A stretch of DNA of 33,729 bases from Chamaesiphon sp. GL140_3_metabinner_50 (GTDB taxonomy: Bacteria; Cyanobacteriota; Cyanobacteriia; Cyanobacteriales; Chamaesiphonaceae), in assembly GCF_025361915.1 (NCBI RefSeq), contig NZ_JANYJC010000205.1, positions 1 through 33,729 of the forward strand. Direction: 5' to 3'. Of the stretch, positions 1 through 8,145 are shown piece after piece; positions within the stretch are counted from its first letter, which is position 1; each line of letters opens with the position of its first letter. The notes below the pieces were generated by a model. It made no database searches. It was given only the letters and a program-made list of their open reading frames with translations, and was not told where the DNA came from. The translations under genes and the position numbers were made by a program.

Positions 1-336
1 TTACATATTACCCGCCGCGATCGATGGGAAGCAGCCAAAAATCTCGGTACTTACAGTAGCGAAACATTAGCTACCGAAGGATTTATCCATTGCTCTACTC
101 TAGCTCAAGTTATCGGCTCGGCAAATCGGTTTTTTAAGCAGCAAACAGATCTAGTCATCCTCGTAATCGAAATCACTAAAGTCACACCAGAGATTCGCTA
201 CGAAGGTGCCGAAGCAAATAATTTATTCCCTCATATTTACGGCAACCTCAACATCGACGCAGTAACCCAAGTCATCGATCTCGAAACCAGCCCAGACAAC
301 TCATTCCTCATGCCCAAAGAATTAGTTAATAGTTGA
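1..336 (+). CDS. DUF952-like protein, 5' end truncated by window edge
   Basis: Frame 1 is open from base 1 to TGA at 334-336; translation LHITRRDRWEAAKNLGTYSSETLATEGFIHCSTLAQVIGSANRFF...FPHIYGNLNIDAV resembles DUF952 (FIHCS and HIYG motifs). Confidence 0.8.
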   Translation, partial: LHITRRDRWEAAKNLGTYSSETLATEGFIHCSTLAQVIGSANRFFKQQTDLVILVIEITKVTPEIRYEGAEANNLFPHIYGNLNIDAVTQVIDLETSPDNSFLMPKELVNS

Positions 337-396
337 CACTTCGGCTCCGCTCAGTGCAAGAAGTTGAAAGTTGAAAAATTAAGCTATCTTCTTACT

Positions 397-480
397 CCTT
401 ACTCCCAACTCCCATCTCCTTACTCCCAACTCCCATCTCCTTACTCCCAACTCCCATCTCCTTACTCCCAACTCCCATCT
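397..480. repeat. Tandem repeat, four perfect 21-bp units (CCTTACTCCCAACTCCCATCT)
   Basis: Units at 397-417, 418-438, 439-459 and 460-480 read directly. Confidence 0.97.
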
Positions 481-485
481 CCTCA

Positions 486-1277
486 ATGAAAATTGCCACC
501 TGGAACGTTAACTCAATTCGGACGCGACTAGAAATAGTAACTAATTGGTTGCAACAAAGTCAGGTTGATGTGTTGTGCGTTCAAGAAACTAAAGCGATCG
601 ATAGCCAATTTCCGATCGATGCGATCGCCGCCTGCGGTTATCATGCCTATATCTCTGGGCAAAAATCATATAACGGCGTGGCAATGTTTAGCAAGCAACC
701 ATTAACTAATGTGAGTTATGGTTTTGGGGGCATATTAGACGCGGAACTAGTCGGAGATTTAGACACACAAAAGCGGGTAATTACTGGCAACCTCGATGGT
801 GTCCAAATTGTCAATCTTTATGTGCCTAATGGCAATTCTGTAGACAGCGATAAATACCCCTACAAGCTGCGGTGGTTGGAGTTATTAGGCATATATCTAA
901 AAACCTCGATCGCATCCGGTCAGCCTTCGATTTGCGTCTGTGGAGACTTTAATATTGCCCTCGAAGATCTCGATATTCATACCAAAACAGTATCGCGAGA
1001 TCGGGTGATGGCAACTGACGCAGAACGAGACTTATTACGTAAGTCAGTTATCGATTTAGGCTTTCGAGATAGCTTCCGCAAATTTACATCTTCAGGCGGA
1101 CATTTTAGCTGGTGGGATTATCGCCAACAAGGTTTCGAGCGCAATCGCGGTTGGCGAATCGACCATCTTTATTTAACACCAGATTTGTTCGATCGGGCTA
1201 CTAGTTGTTCGATCGATATCGAGCCACGTAAATTAGTCCAACCCAGCGATCATACCCCGGTAATTGTCGAGTTATAA
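486..1277 (+). CDS. xth: Exodeoxyribonuclease III
   Basis: MKIATWNVNSIRTRL, QETKAID, CGDFNIAL, WRIDHLYLTP and SDHTPV motifs typical of the ExoIII/AP endonuclease family. Confidence 0.95.
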   Translation: MKIATWNVNSIRTRLEIVTNWLQQSQVDVLCVQETKAIDSQFPIDAIAACGYHAYISGQKSYNGVAMFSKQPLTNVSYGFGGILDAELVGDLDTQKRVITGNLDGVQIVNLYVPNGNSVDSDKYPYKLRWLELLGIYLKTSIASGQPSICVCGDFNIALEDLDIHTKTVSRDRVMATDAERDLLRKSVIDLGFRDSFRKFTSSGGHFSWWDYRQQGFERNRGWRIDHLYLTPDLFDRATSCSIDIEPRKLVQPSDHTPVIVEL

Positions 1278-1382
1278 TCATACCAAATAAAAAAAGTCGG
1301 GGTAATTTATGAATTGTCCCTACCTTTTTGAGAAATGCGATCGATCTTAATGACGATCGTGAAATTGAGATCGAGTGGCAAA

Positions 1383-1751
1383 CTAATCGATGTCAGGTAT
1401 AGCAAGTAGCCTCATTCGTACTTTATCATCTTCAACCACACTAAAATGACCATTCCAGTCATCTCTAAGTGCGATCGCCTTGGCTACTTTTTGAGCAATT
1501 ACCAAACTAGAAGGGGCCTTAATCCGAAACAAAATAATGCCAGCAGTAGCAAGTAACTTGTTACGAAAAGCCAATTCACCAAAGTCCTTATCAAACGTCA
1601 AAATAATCCGGTTTTCGGTTTGAGCGCGTTCTAATACTTGAGGATCGGCAATACCCGGAGAATCAGATCTAATCCACGCTACATCATGTCCACTTTGCCG
1701 GAGTGCCTCAACAGCATCTAATGGGAAATTTTCATCAGCAAGGAACCGCAT
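1383..1751 (-). CDS. DUF5615-family PIN-like protein (putative toxin)
   Basis: MRFLADENFPLDAVEALRQSGHDVAWIRSD...ILTFDKDFGELAF, characteristic of DUF5615/Mut7-C-like PIN proteins; adjacent to DUF433. Confidence 0.85.
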   Translation of the reverse strand: MRFLADENFPLDAVEALRQSGHDVAWIRSDSPGIADPQVLERAQTENRIILTFDKDFGELAFRNKLLATAGIILFRIKAPSSLVIAQKVAKAIALRDDWNGHFSVVEDDKVRMRLLAIPDID

Positions 1752-1754
1752 AAA

Positions 1755-1985
1755 CTAAGCCGGAATAGCATAGACTTTTTCGGACTGAAGCGATGCACTG
1801 GCATAGCTCAGACAGGCTTGAATATCCTCGATCTCGATCCCTGGATAATTTCGCAAAATCTCGTCTGTACTCCAGCCCTGAGCCAGCAAATCGATGATAA
1901 ATTCAACGGCTAGTCTAGTGCCTTTAATTGTTGGCTTACCAACTAAGATATTGAGATCGAGCGTAATTCGAGATTGCCAGTTCAT
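1755..1985 (-). CDS. DUF433-family protein (putative antitoxin)
   Basis: Short protein with GKPTIKGTRLAVEFIIDLLAQGWSTDEILRNYPGIEIEDIQACLSYA, typical DUF433 sequence; 3 nt from the next ORF. Confidence 0.88.
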   Translation of the reverse strand: MNWQSRITLDLNILVGKPTIKGTRLAVEFIIDLLAQGWSTDEILRNYPGIEIEDIQACLSYASASLQSEKVYAIPA

Positions 1986-2108
1986 GATTTTTCAAGTATG
2001 CCAACGGGGAAAAGTTAAATAAGCGATCGGTATCGAGTCTCTTCATTTTACAACTTGCGTGCAAACCTGCCCAGAAACTTCCACGGCATAACTCGATCTA
2101 ATCGATAG

Positions 2109-2143
2109 AATAAAAGATATCTAGAGTCTAGATATCTTTTATT
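2109..2143. terminator. Perfect inverted repeat, candidate terminator or protein-binding palindrome
   Basis: AATAAAAGATATCTAGA-G-TCTAGATATCTTTTATT: 17-bp arms with a 1-nt centre, directly downstream of the minus-strand ORF ending at 2148. Confidence 0.6.
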
Positions 2144-2147
2144 AATT

Positions 2148-2447
2148 TTAGTCAGCTACATATCGCCAACCTTCAGGTGAGTATTCGCGTTGGATGCGGA
2201 TTTCCCAATCACCTTGAGGAATAGTTACCTGTGCGTGTTCCTCGTGGGTAAGAATGGCAGTCGGCGATAAAACTTTGAGATATAATACGCCGTCCCGCTC
2301 GAATAATTCGGCTTCACCATTACTAATTTGGTGGCGATGTCCGGTAACTTCACCTTCGGCTAAAGTCAGGTGTGGAAGTTTGGTACCTGTCGCGGCTGTG
2401 TCGCTAGGAATAATAATAACGTCGCCTTGTCTGATAATTGGATTCAT
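2148..2447 (-). CDS. Conserved-hypothetical-like small protein with GHRH/HEEH motifs
   Basis: 99-aa ORF MNPIIRQGDVIIIPSD...EGEVTGHRHQI...ILTHEEHAQVTIPQGDWEIRIQREYSPEGWRYVAD; coherent soluble protein, antisense ORF looks non-coding. Confidence 0.75.
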   Translation of the reverse strand: MNPIIRQGDVIIIPSDTAATGTKLPHLTLAEGEVTGHRHQISNGEAELFERDGVLYLKVLSPTAILTHEEHAQVTIPQGDWEIRIQREYSPEGWRYVAD

Positions 2448-2509
2448 AGATTTTAAACCTCGATACTTATAAAAATATGTACTGTATTTAGCCTACCCAA
2501 TCTTAGTTA

Positions 2510-3235
2510 TTAAACAGCAGTTACCTTAATTCTCGTCCAATGTCCAAGGGTAATTTCATCGCAAGACGCGATCGAAATATCGGACATAATCGCGATCTCT
2601 TTGCCATTTACCATCGTGCCATTCGACGAACCGATATCGCGCAATACCAGCGCACCATCGGGATGCAGAGTCAAAATCGCATGACGCGAAGAGACAGCAT
2701 CGTCTAAATCGAGCGGAATTTCGGGATGGATGGCGCGCGCTTGACTGGTACGCCCGATCAGATTGGTAGGATTGTTTAGGGGAATAGTAATTGGGGCTTG
2801 AGTGGGGGCTGTCGGGCTATCTGGCGTGGCTAAAGTGGGATCGATCGAGATGGTAACTTGCCAGCAGCCGAGCGCGGTAACGTGGGGGATTGTGGCATCT
2901 GGGAGCGGCTGCGGGGGCTGTGTCGGTGCGGTAGCAGCAAGATTGGCAACAGATTTAATTGGGGGTGGAAAATTCGACAGCGGATCGCCACCTTTAGCAC
3001 CCGTGAGAAAGTTATAGCCACAAATTTCACAGAAGTTGCCGCTATCTGCCTCATGGGGCGTACTGCAATCGGGGCAAGGTTGAATCGAACTAGAAGATGC
3101 GATCGACACGCTCCTAGTCGTTGTCTGGCTCGAATTAGCAGTACTTTGGGCAATTCCCAAACCCATAATTTTCGCCCCACATTCCGAGCAAAAATCGGCT
3201 TCTGTTGAATTGTGACCTTTGGGGCAAGTGTACAT
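2510..3235 (-). CDS. FHA domain protein with N-terminal zinc ribbons
   Basis: Zinc ribbons (CPKGHNSTEADFCSECGAK; CPDCSTPHEADSGNFCEICGY) and C-terminal FHA motifs (LIGRTS, SSRHAIL, LRDIGSSNGTMVNG). Start placed at MYTCPKG (3235) because the upstream ORF extension is repeat DNA. Confidence 0.88.
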   Translation of the reverse strand: MYTCPKGHNSTEADFCSECGAKIMGLGIAQSTANSSQTTTRSVSIASSSSIQPCPDCSTPHEADSGNFCEICGYNFLTGAKGGDPLSNFPPPIKSVANLAATAPTQPPQPLPDATIPHVTALGCWQVTISIDPTLATPDSPTAPTQAPITIPLNNPTNLIGRTSQARAIHPEIPLDLDDAVSSRHAILTLHPDGALVLRDIGSSNGTMVNGKEIAIMSDISIASCDEITLGHWTRIKVTAV

Positions 3236-3310
3236 GAGGAGATGGGAGGTTGGAGATGGGAGGTTGGAGATGGGAGGTTGGAGGTGTGGGAGGTTGGAGG
3301 TGTGGGAGGT
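3236..3310. repeat. Purine-rich imperfect tandem repeat (GGAGATGGGAGGTT / GGAGGTGTGGGAGGTT type)
   Basis: Direct reading: repeated gatgggaggttggagatgggaggttgg...gtgggaggttggaggtgtgggaggtgtgg. Confidence 0.9.
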
Positions 3311-3390
3311 GTGGAACGCAGTTCCAAAACTTAAATGTTGGAGCCTAACACCCAACCCCTATCTCCCATCTCCTCCCTCCTATCTCCCAT

Positions 3391-4662
3391 CTACTTCTGA
3401 ATTCTAGCCGTCTTTGTCGATCGAGTCTCTAACATCATTTCATCTTCTTTGGCGACGGTGCGTTTGATGCGGACTGTACCTGCGGCGGCATCTTCGACAT
3501 CGACGACGGAGCGGAGGAGTTTAGCGGTGGCTTCGTTACCAGAATCATGGGCGATTTTGACGGCTTTACCGAGCTTGACTGTCGCGACATCGATGTTGCC
3601 TTGCGCTTTGGCTTCTAAGCCTTCTTGAATGAATTGACTGAGTTCGGCTTGTCCGGTATAGTGAGCGACACGACGATCGATCTTGGCAGTTTTGGCTTCA
3701 TCTTCCGTCCAAGTTGCCAGAATTTTGGCTTCGGTTATTTTGGTTTCTTGTCCGTTAGTTTGAGTTATTAAACTCGCTCTTCCGGCTAACATTTCATCGC
3801 CGACATTGCCCGCATTAATTTGAATGCAGAAATGATAATCACGAGACTCATTACTCCCCCACGCACCTGTAGGATATTCAATAATTCTCTCGCTGACAAC
3901 CTTAGCGCGACTGGTAACATCGACAATTTCGGGGCTTACCTGCTTGCAAAATAATATCTTCGCACCTACGGGAGTCCACAATCTGAGACTGACATCGCTG
4001 ACGGTTTTACCCATTGCTTTGGTGAGAATTTCTTGAAAGTCTGCGGCAATCCGATCGGGTGAGGGGATAATATCAGTCGTACCCAATAATTTGGCGGCAA
4101 TTTTTTGTAATTCACCAACGCGCCAATCGGTACCGACACCGCGACAATCGCACTGAAATTTCCCTTCCGCAGCATCGAGAATGCGAGTTAAATCGTGTTC
4201 GTCATTGAGATCGTTTTGCCCATCTGTGAGCAATAATGCCTGACAAATTGCTTGGGGCATTTTATTAAATTCACCCAAAGCGGTATGCAGCCAAGTAGAC
4301 ATTAAAGTACCGCCATTGGCACTAATTTCTTTTACCTGACTAATCGCGCGCATTTTATTCTCAGGTACGGCGTTAACTAACGGTACCAATAATTTAGCGC
4401 GGCTCGATCCGGTGACGACAAAAAAGGCAGCATCATCAGGGAGTAGATTGATAATTTTAACGATCGCATCTTTAGCTGCAATCATTTTAGCTCCACCCAT
4501 CGAGCCAGATGTATCGCAAATAATCCCAAATAAGCGTTGATTGGTTATCGGTGCGGCAACTGCTACCCCATCACTATCGCTGGTAGTAATCGTCATGATG
4601 GCGTTTACTTCTCTGGCACCTTGGGGAAGGTAAGGATTTTGGAAGACTTCGGCGTTAAACAT
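3391..4662 (-). CDS. VWA domain-containing protein
   Basis: MIDAS motif DTSGSMGG, followed by NGGTLMSTWL and LLTDGQND; typical VWA (TerY-like) protein. Confidence 0.9.
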   Translation of the reverse strand: MFNAEVFQNPYLPQGAREVNAIMTITTSDSDGVAVAAPITNQRLFGIICDTSGSMGGAKMIAAKDAIVKIINLLPDDAAFFVVTGSSRAKLLVPLVNAVPENKMRAISQVKEISANGGTLMSTWLHTALGEFNKMPQAICQALLLTDGQNDLNDEHDLTRILDAAEGKFQCDCRGVGTDWRVGELQKIAAKLLGTTDIIPSPDRIAADFQEILTKAMGKTVSDVSLRLWTPVGAKILFCKQVSPEIVDVTSRAKVVSERIIEYPTGAWGSNESRDYHFCIQINAGNVGDEMLAGRASLITQTNGQETKITEAKILATWTEDEAKTAKIDRRVAHYTGQAELSQFIQEGLEAKAQGNIDVATVKLGKAVKIAHDSGNEATAKLLRSVVDVEDAAAGTVRIKRTVAKEDEMMLETRSTKTARIQK

Positions 4663-4843
4663 AAAGTTGGGAGATGGGAGTTGGGAGATGGGAGTCGGAA
4701 GTTAGCAAGTTCCTAACACTTGGATTTTACGATCGTCGATCGAAACTACTTAATTACTGTCAATTCTCGTTCTCGAAGAGGCTACGCCAACGAGCGATTG
4801 CTAAATACTTGGGAGAATAAGCGATCGGTTATGCAAACTAGCA

Positions 4844-5836
4844 CTACTCTATTACTAAAATACCCACTGTAATATTATCTTGTCCACCTTGTTGATTGGC
4901 GAAGCGAATCAGGTGACGGGCGATGGGGAGGCTGTGCGAATCGTTTGCCTGTTGAAATAGATGGTAAAGATAACCGGGATCTGGGGCATAGTTCCATAAG
5001 CCATCGGTACACAGGAGTAAATAACCCGCACTAGGGATGGCAAAAGTCACGATCGAAGGTTTACCATCATCGGCGGTATCGGCACCCAGCCAGCGGACGA
5101 TCGCATGTGCGTAGGGCGATGCTTCGGCTTCTTCGGGGGTGTACATACCAGACTCGATCGCATCGCGCATCCAGGAGTCATCTTGAGTGAGCTGGATCGA
5201 TTTATCTGGGGCGATCCAATAGGCACGACTATCGCCCAACCAGCCGATTGTGGCAATATTAGCTCGTACCAGTGCGGCGACGATCGTGGTAGAAGCAGGA
5301 TCGATTGAGGATGTCGGATCGATCGGAATTCGGGCGACGGCTTGGAGTGCGGCATCGACACCCTGGCAAATAACCGCCGCCGGATCGTCGATACCTTGTT
5401 GCAGGGCTAGTTCGATCGCCTCTAAGCAATTAGTTACCGCAGCTCTGGAGGCAAGTTCGGGATGTTGGGAACTAGATACACCGTCGCAGACGACCATAAT
5501 ATAGATATCGTCGGCAATAAATTTGAGCGCGATCGCATCTTCATTTCGATCGTGTCTGCGCCCGCGATCGCTAGCTCCTGCTAAATTGGGTGCAGGTTGG
5601 AGTTCGATGGTATCCGTAGAAATTACTGCTTGACGAAATCCACATTCTATGCAGTATCGTTCCGCATCGATTTTGGCAGGCGGCGCACCACATTTCTGAC
5701 AACTAATATTACTGACGAGCACCGTAAGTGGCTGCACCAAAGATGAAGGGTTGGATGCGGCTACTAGACTCGCACCACACTCTTCACAAAACCGATCGTC
5801 TACTGCGATCGTGCCTCCACATTCATGACAGTTCAT
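4844..5836 (-). CDS. PP2C-family Ser/Thr phosphatase with two N-terminal zinc ribbons
   Basis: CHECGGTIAVDDRFCEECGAS and CQKCGAPPAKIDAERYCIECGF, then SDRGRRHDRNEDA, VVCDGVSSS, GDSRAYW, LLCTDGLWNY and QDNITVGIL PP2C motifs. Confidence 0.93.
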   Translation of the reverse strand: MNCHECGGTIAVDDRFCEECGASLVAASNPSSLVQPLTVLVSNISCQKCGAPPAKIDAERYCIECGFRQAVISTDTIELQPAPNLAGASDRGRRHDRNEDAIALKFIADDIYIMVVCDGVSSSQHPELASRAAVTNCLEAIELALQQGIDDPAAVICQGVDAALQAVARIPIDPTSSIDPASTTIVAALVRANIATIGWLGDSRAYWIAPDKSIQLTQDDSWMRDAIESGMYTPEEAEASPYAHAIVRWLGADTADDGKPSIVTFAIPSAGYLLLCTDGLWNYAPDPGYLYHLFQQANDSHSLPIARHLIRFANQQGGQDNITVGILVIE

Positions 5837-5870
5837 AGATATTCGCGTGCGATCTTCAAAACCATTCTAC

Positions 5871-5937
5871 AGGGAGATGGGACTGGGGGACGAGGGGACG
5901 GGGTGACTGGGTGACGGGGCGACTGGGGGACTTGGAT
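5871..5937. repeat. STRR-like G-rich iterated repeat (ACTGGGGGACGAGGGGACGGGGTGACTGGGTGACGGGG...)
   Basis: Degenerate heptamer-like words related to CCCCAGT seen directly. Confidence 0.8.
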
Positions 5938-6107
5938 ATTATCAATCCAAAATCCTGTCTTGATTGAAACACTCTGGCAAGAGGGAGCCTCCGCGTGATT
6001 TCAGTCGCTGTCTTGTCTCGCTCGATCTGGAGGAAACCTCCAGAGCGCGAACCGCAAAATCCAAAATCTCCCATCTCCAAACTCCGAACTCCCATCTCCC
6101 CTAAAGC

Positions 6108-6725
6108 CTATTCCCCTGTTTTAGCAATGCGACTTTCCAGCCAGATGGGGACGACGATAAATCCGATCGCGATGAATAGAGCTAGAATGGCAAACTTACT
6201 CACCCAAGCTAGTAACTGTTCGAGCGAAACTACTCTACCCACGAAAAAGGCTAGTGTTGTCATCACCGATGCCCAAGTCACCGCTCCAACTAAATTAACA
6301 GCTAAGAACTTACCAATTGGCATCTCCACGACACCAGCCATCGGACTAGAAACAATCCGAATTAAAGGGATAAATCGACCGAAGAAGACGGCTTTAACCG
6401 CATTGTCACTAAATTTAGTTTTAATTTCTTCTAACTGCACTTCTTGAATCCGCAAGACTTTCGCAGCACCTAGAATCAGCTTCCAGCCGCCATACTTGCC
6501 CACTGAGTAACCGCCGATGCCGCCGATGAAAGCTCCCATCGCCGCTGATGCCAAGACGAGCCAATAATTTAGTTCGCCACTCCCAGCCAAAAAACCACCG
6601 ACGATCGTGATGGTTTCACCAGGTAGTGGCAACCCTAAATTTTCTAACAGAATGCCTACAAAGACAGCGAGATATCCGTATTGATTTGCTAGCTCCTGGA
6701 TTGTCTCTAACGATAGGAATTCCAT
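6108..6725 (-). CDS. DedA family membrane protein
   Basis: YLAVFVGILLENLGLPLPGETITIVGGFLAGSGELNYW, GRFIPLIRIVSSPMAGVVEMPIGKF and multiple hydrophobic segments. Confidence 0.93.
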   Translation of the reverse strand: MEFLSLETIQELANQYGYLAVFVGILLENLGLPLPGETITIVGGFLAGSGELNYWLVLASAAMGAFIGGIGGYSVGKYGGWKLILGAAKVLRIQEVQLEEIKTKFSDNAVKAVFFGRFIPLIRIVSSPMAGVVEMPIGKFLAVNLVGAVTWASVMTTLAFFVGRVVSLEQLLAWVSKFAILALFIAIGFIVVPIWLESRIAKTGE

Positions 6726-6787
6726 CTATACCTGAAGAGATGTAACTTTACATTCTTATATTAACTGAGGAATTGGGTAAATTTACA

Positions 6788-6863
6788 GTTGGGAGATGGG
6801 AGTAAGGAGTAAGAAGTAAGGAGTTAGGAGTTAGAAGTTGGGAGTTGGGAGTTGGGAGTAAAT
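6788..6863. repeat. Iterated repeat tract (AGTTGGGAGATGGGAGTAAGGAGTAAGAAGTAAGGAGTTAGGAG...)
   Basis: Related heptamer-like words GGAGTTG/GGAGTAA in tandem. Confidence 0.85.
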
Positions 6864-7075
6864 CGATACACTACAACATATTTGCATAGAGTATAATGTC
6901 GCTATTAAAGATGTCGATCGACGAGCGACGGCTCTTTTCACTTGCTCCGACACCCCCTGATTTCTTGCTGAGAATATGTTTTGTCGATCTAGGTAGGCTA
7001 GATTGCACCGATCGCTAGTCGATCGATATCAATTCCTGAGAGATAGTTAACCAACGTTCCACAAAAACTAGGATA

Positions 7076-7999
7076 ATGTCAACAAAAATAGCTGCTACAA
7101 CGCGATCGATCGAGCCAGATTTAGCTCTGAGACTGCGATCCGATGCAATTTCTCGAATGAAAATCGAGCAGCCAGGAAATATTCTCACTTGCGAAATTCC
7201 AGATTGGAGTCCGGGGATGGTGGCAAATGCTAGTTTCTTCAGCCATCCAGAATTTGGTGCCAGATACTTTAGATCCGAAAATAATAGTCAAGAATTTGGT
7301 AACCGTTGGCAAGCGGCAATCGGTAATTGGGATGACAAGATCGTTGTCGATATTGGTTGTGGTTTAGGTAATGTGTATGCTGCTGTAGGTGGTTCGCCGC
7401 GAGAAATATTGGGTGTCGATATCAGTTATGGCGCGTTAGTAAATGCCGCAAAAATCGGCTATACGCCAATATTAGCCGACGCTCACAATTTGCCTTTTGT
7501 CGATGGATTCGCAGATATTGTCACACTCAACGCCGTACTACATCATTGCGATGATATGGCTGGGGTTTTAGCAGAAGCAGCGCGCCTGGTTCGCCCTGGT
7601 GGGGTATTAATTACAGATGAAGATCCGTTATGCTATCTGCCAAGCGATCGAGGGGTGGCATTCTTAATTACTGAAGCTAGGAAAAGATTTCCGATGTATT
7701 GGTTGCCAGGGAGAGCGGGTATCTACACACCGCCTCACGAAGAAGCTTGGCGATTAGCTACAGAGATTCATAATAGCAAACCGGGCGATGGTGTCACGCC
7801 AGCACTTTATCTCGATACTTTAGAGCCGTTAGGGTTTGAGGTCGATCTGTACCCGCATTATCATAATGTCGGCGATGAATTATTCCAAGGGAAAATGGGT
7901 AAATTGGGTTTCAAGGATAGCTTGATTAAATTATTAGCTGGGAAAAATGCCCCACAAGCACCTCAATCGATCGCCTGTATTGCGAAGAGATGGGAGTAA
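7076..7999 (+). CDS. Class I SAM-dependent methyltransferase (paralogue A)
   Basis: Motif I VDIGCGLGNVYAA, VDISYGAL, LNAVLHHCDDMAGVLAEAARLVRPGGVLITDEDP. Confidence 0.9.
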   Translation: MSTKIAATTRSIEPDLALRLRSDAISRMKIEQPGNILTCEIPDWSPGMVANASFFSHPEFGARYFRSENNSQEFGNRWQAAIGNWDDKIVVDIGCGLGNVYAAVGGSPREILGVDISYGALVNAAKIGYTPILADAHNLPFVDGFADIVTLNAVLHHCDDMAGVLAEAARLVRPGGVLITDEDPLCYLPSDRGVAFLITEARKRFPMYWLPGRAGIYTPPHEEAWRLATEIHNSKPGDGVTPALYLDTLEPLGFEVDLYPHYHNVGDELFQGKMGKLGFKDSLIKLLAGKNAPQAPQSIACIAKRWE

Positions 8000-8070
8000 G
8001 GAGATAGGAGTAAGGAGATAGGAGTAAGGAGATAGGAGTAAGGAGATAGGAGTAAGGAGATAGGAGTGAT
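7987..8070. repeat. Tandem repeat, six 14-bp units (GAGATAGGAGTAAG)
   Basis: Units start at 7987, 8001, 8015, 8029, 8043 and 8057; first and last slightly diverged. Confidence 0.95.
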
Positions 8071-8081
8071 TACTTCTACAG

Positions 8082-8144
8082 CCTAAAACCTAAAACCTAA
8101 AACCTAAAACCTAAAACCTAAAACCTAAAACCTAAAACCTAAAG
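8082..8144. repeat. Tandem repeat, nine 7-bp units (CCTAAAA)
   Basis: Nine contiguous CCTAAAA units read directly; last unit CCTAAAG. Confidence 0.97.
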
Positions 8145-8145
8145 C

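Noticed and set aside
397-480. CRISPR array
   Set aside because: The 21-bp units are contiguous with no spacers; no cas genes are present in the window.
3236-3355. N-terminal extension of the FHA ORF (MGVRLQHLSFGTAFHTSHTSNLPHLQPPISNLPSPTSHLL)
   Set aside because: It is translation of the intergenic tandem repeat; the start was placed at MYTCPKG (3235), where the zinc ribbon begins.
2802-3407. ORFs 2802-3017 (+), 2830-3327 (-), 2858-3208 (+), 3219-3407 (+)
   Set aside because: Shadow ORFs overlapping the FHA gene and its repeat tract; low-complexity or unstructured translations with no family motifs.
5995-6447. 150-aa plus-strand ORF antisense to dedA
   Set aside because: The opposite strand encodes a clear DedA protein; this ORF shows no recognisable domain.
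8082-8144. Telomere-like repeat or linear replicon end
   Set aside because: CCTAAAA resembles telomeric words, but it is internal, only nine units long, lies between two convergent genes and fits cyanobacterial heptameric repeats.
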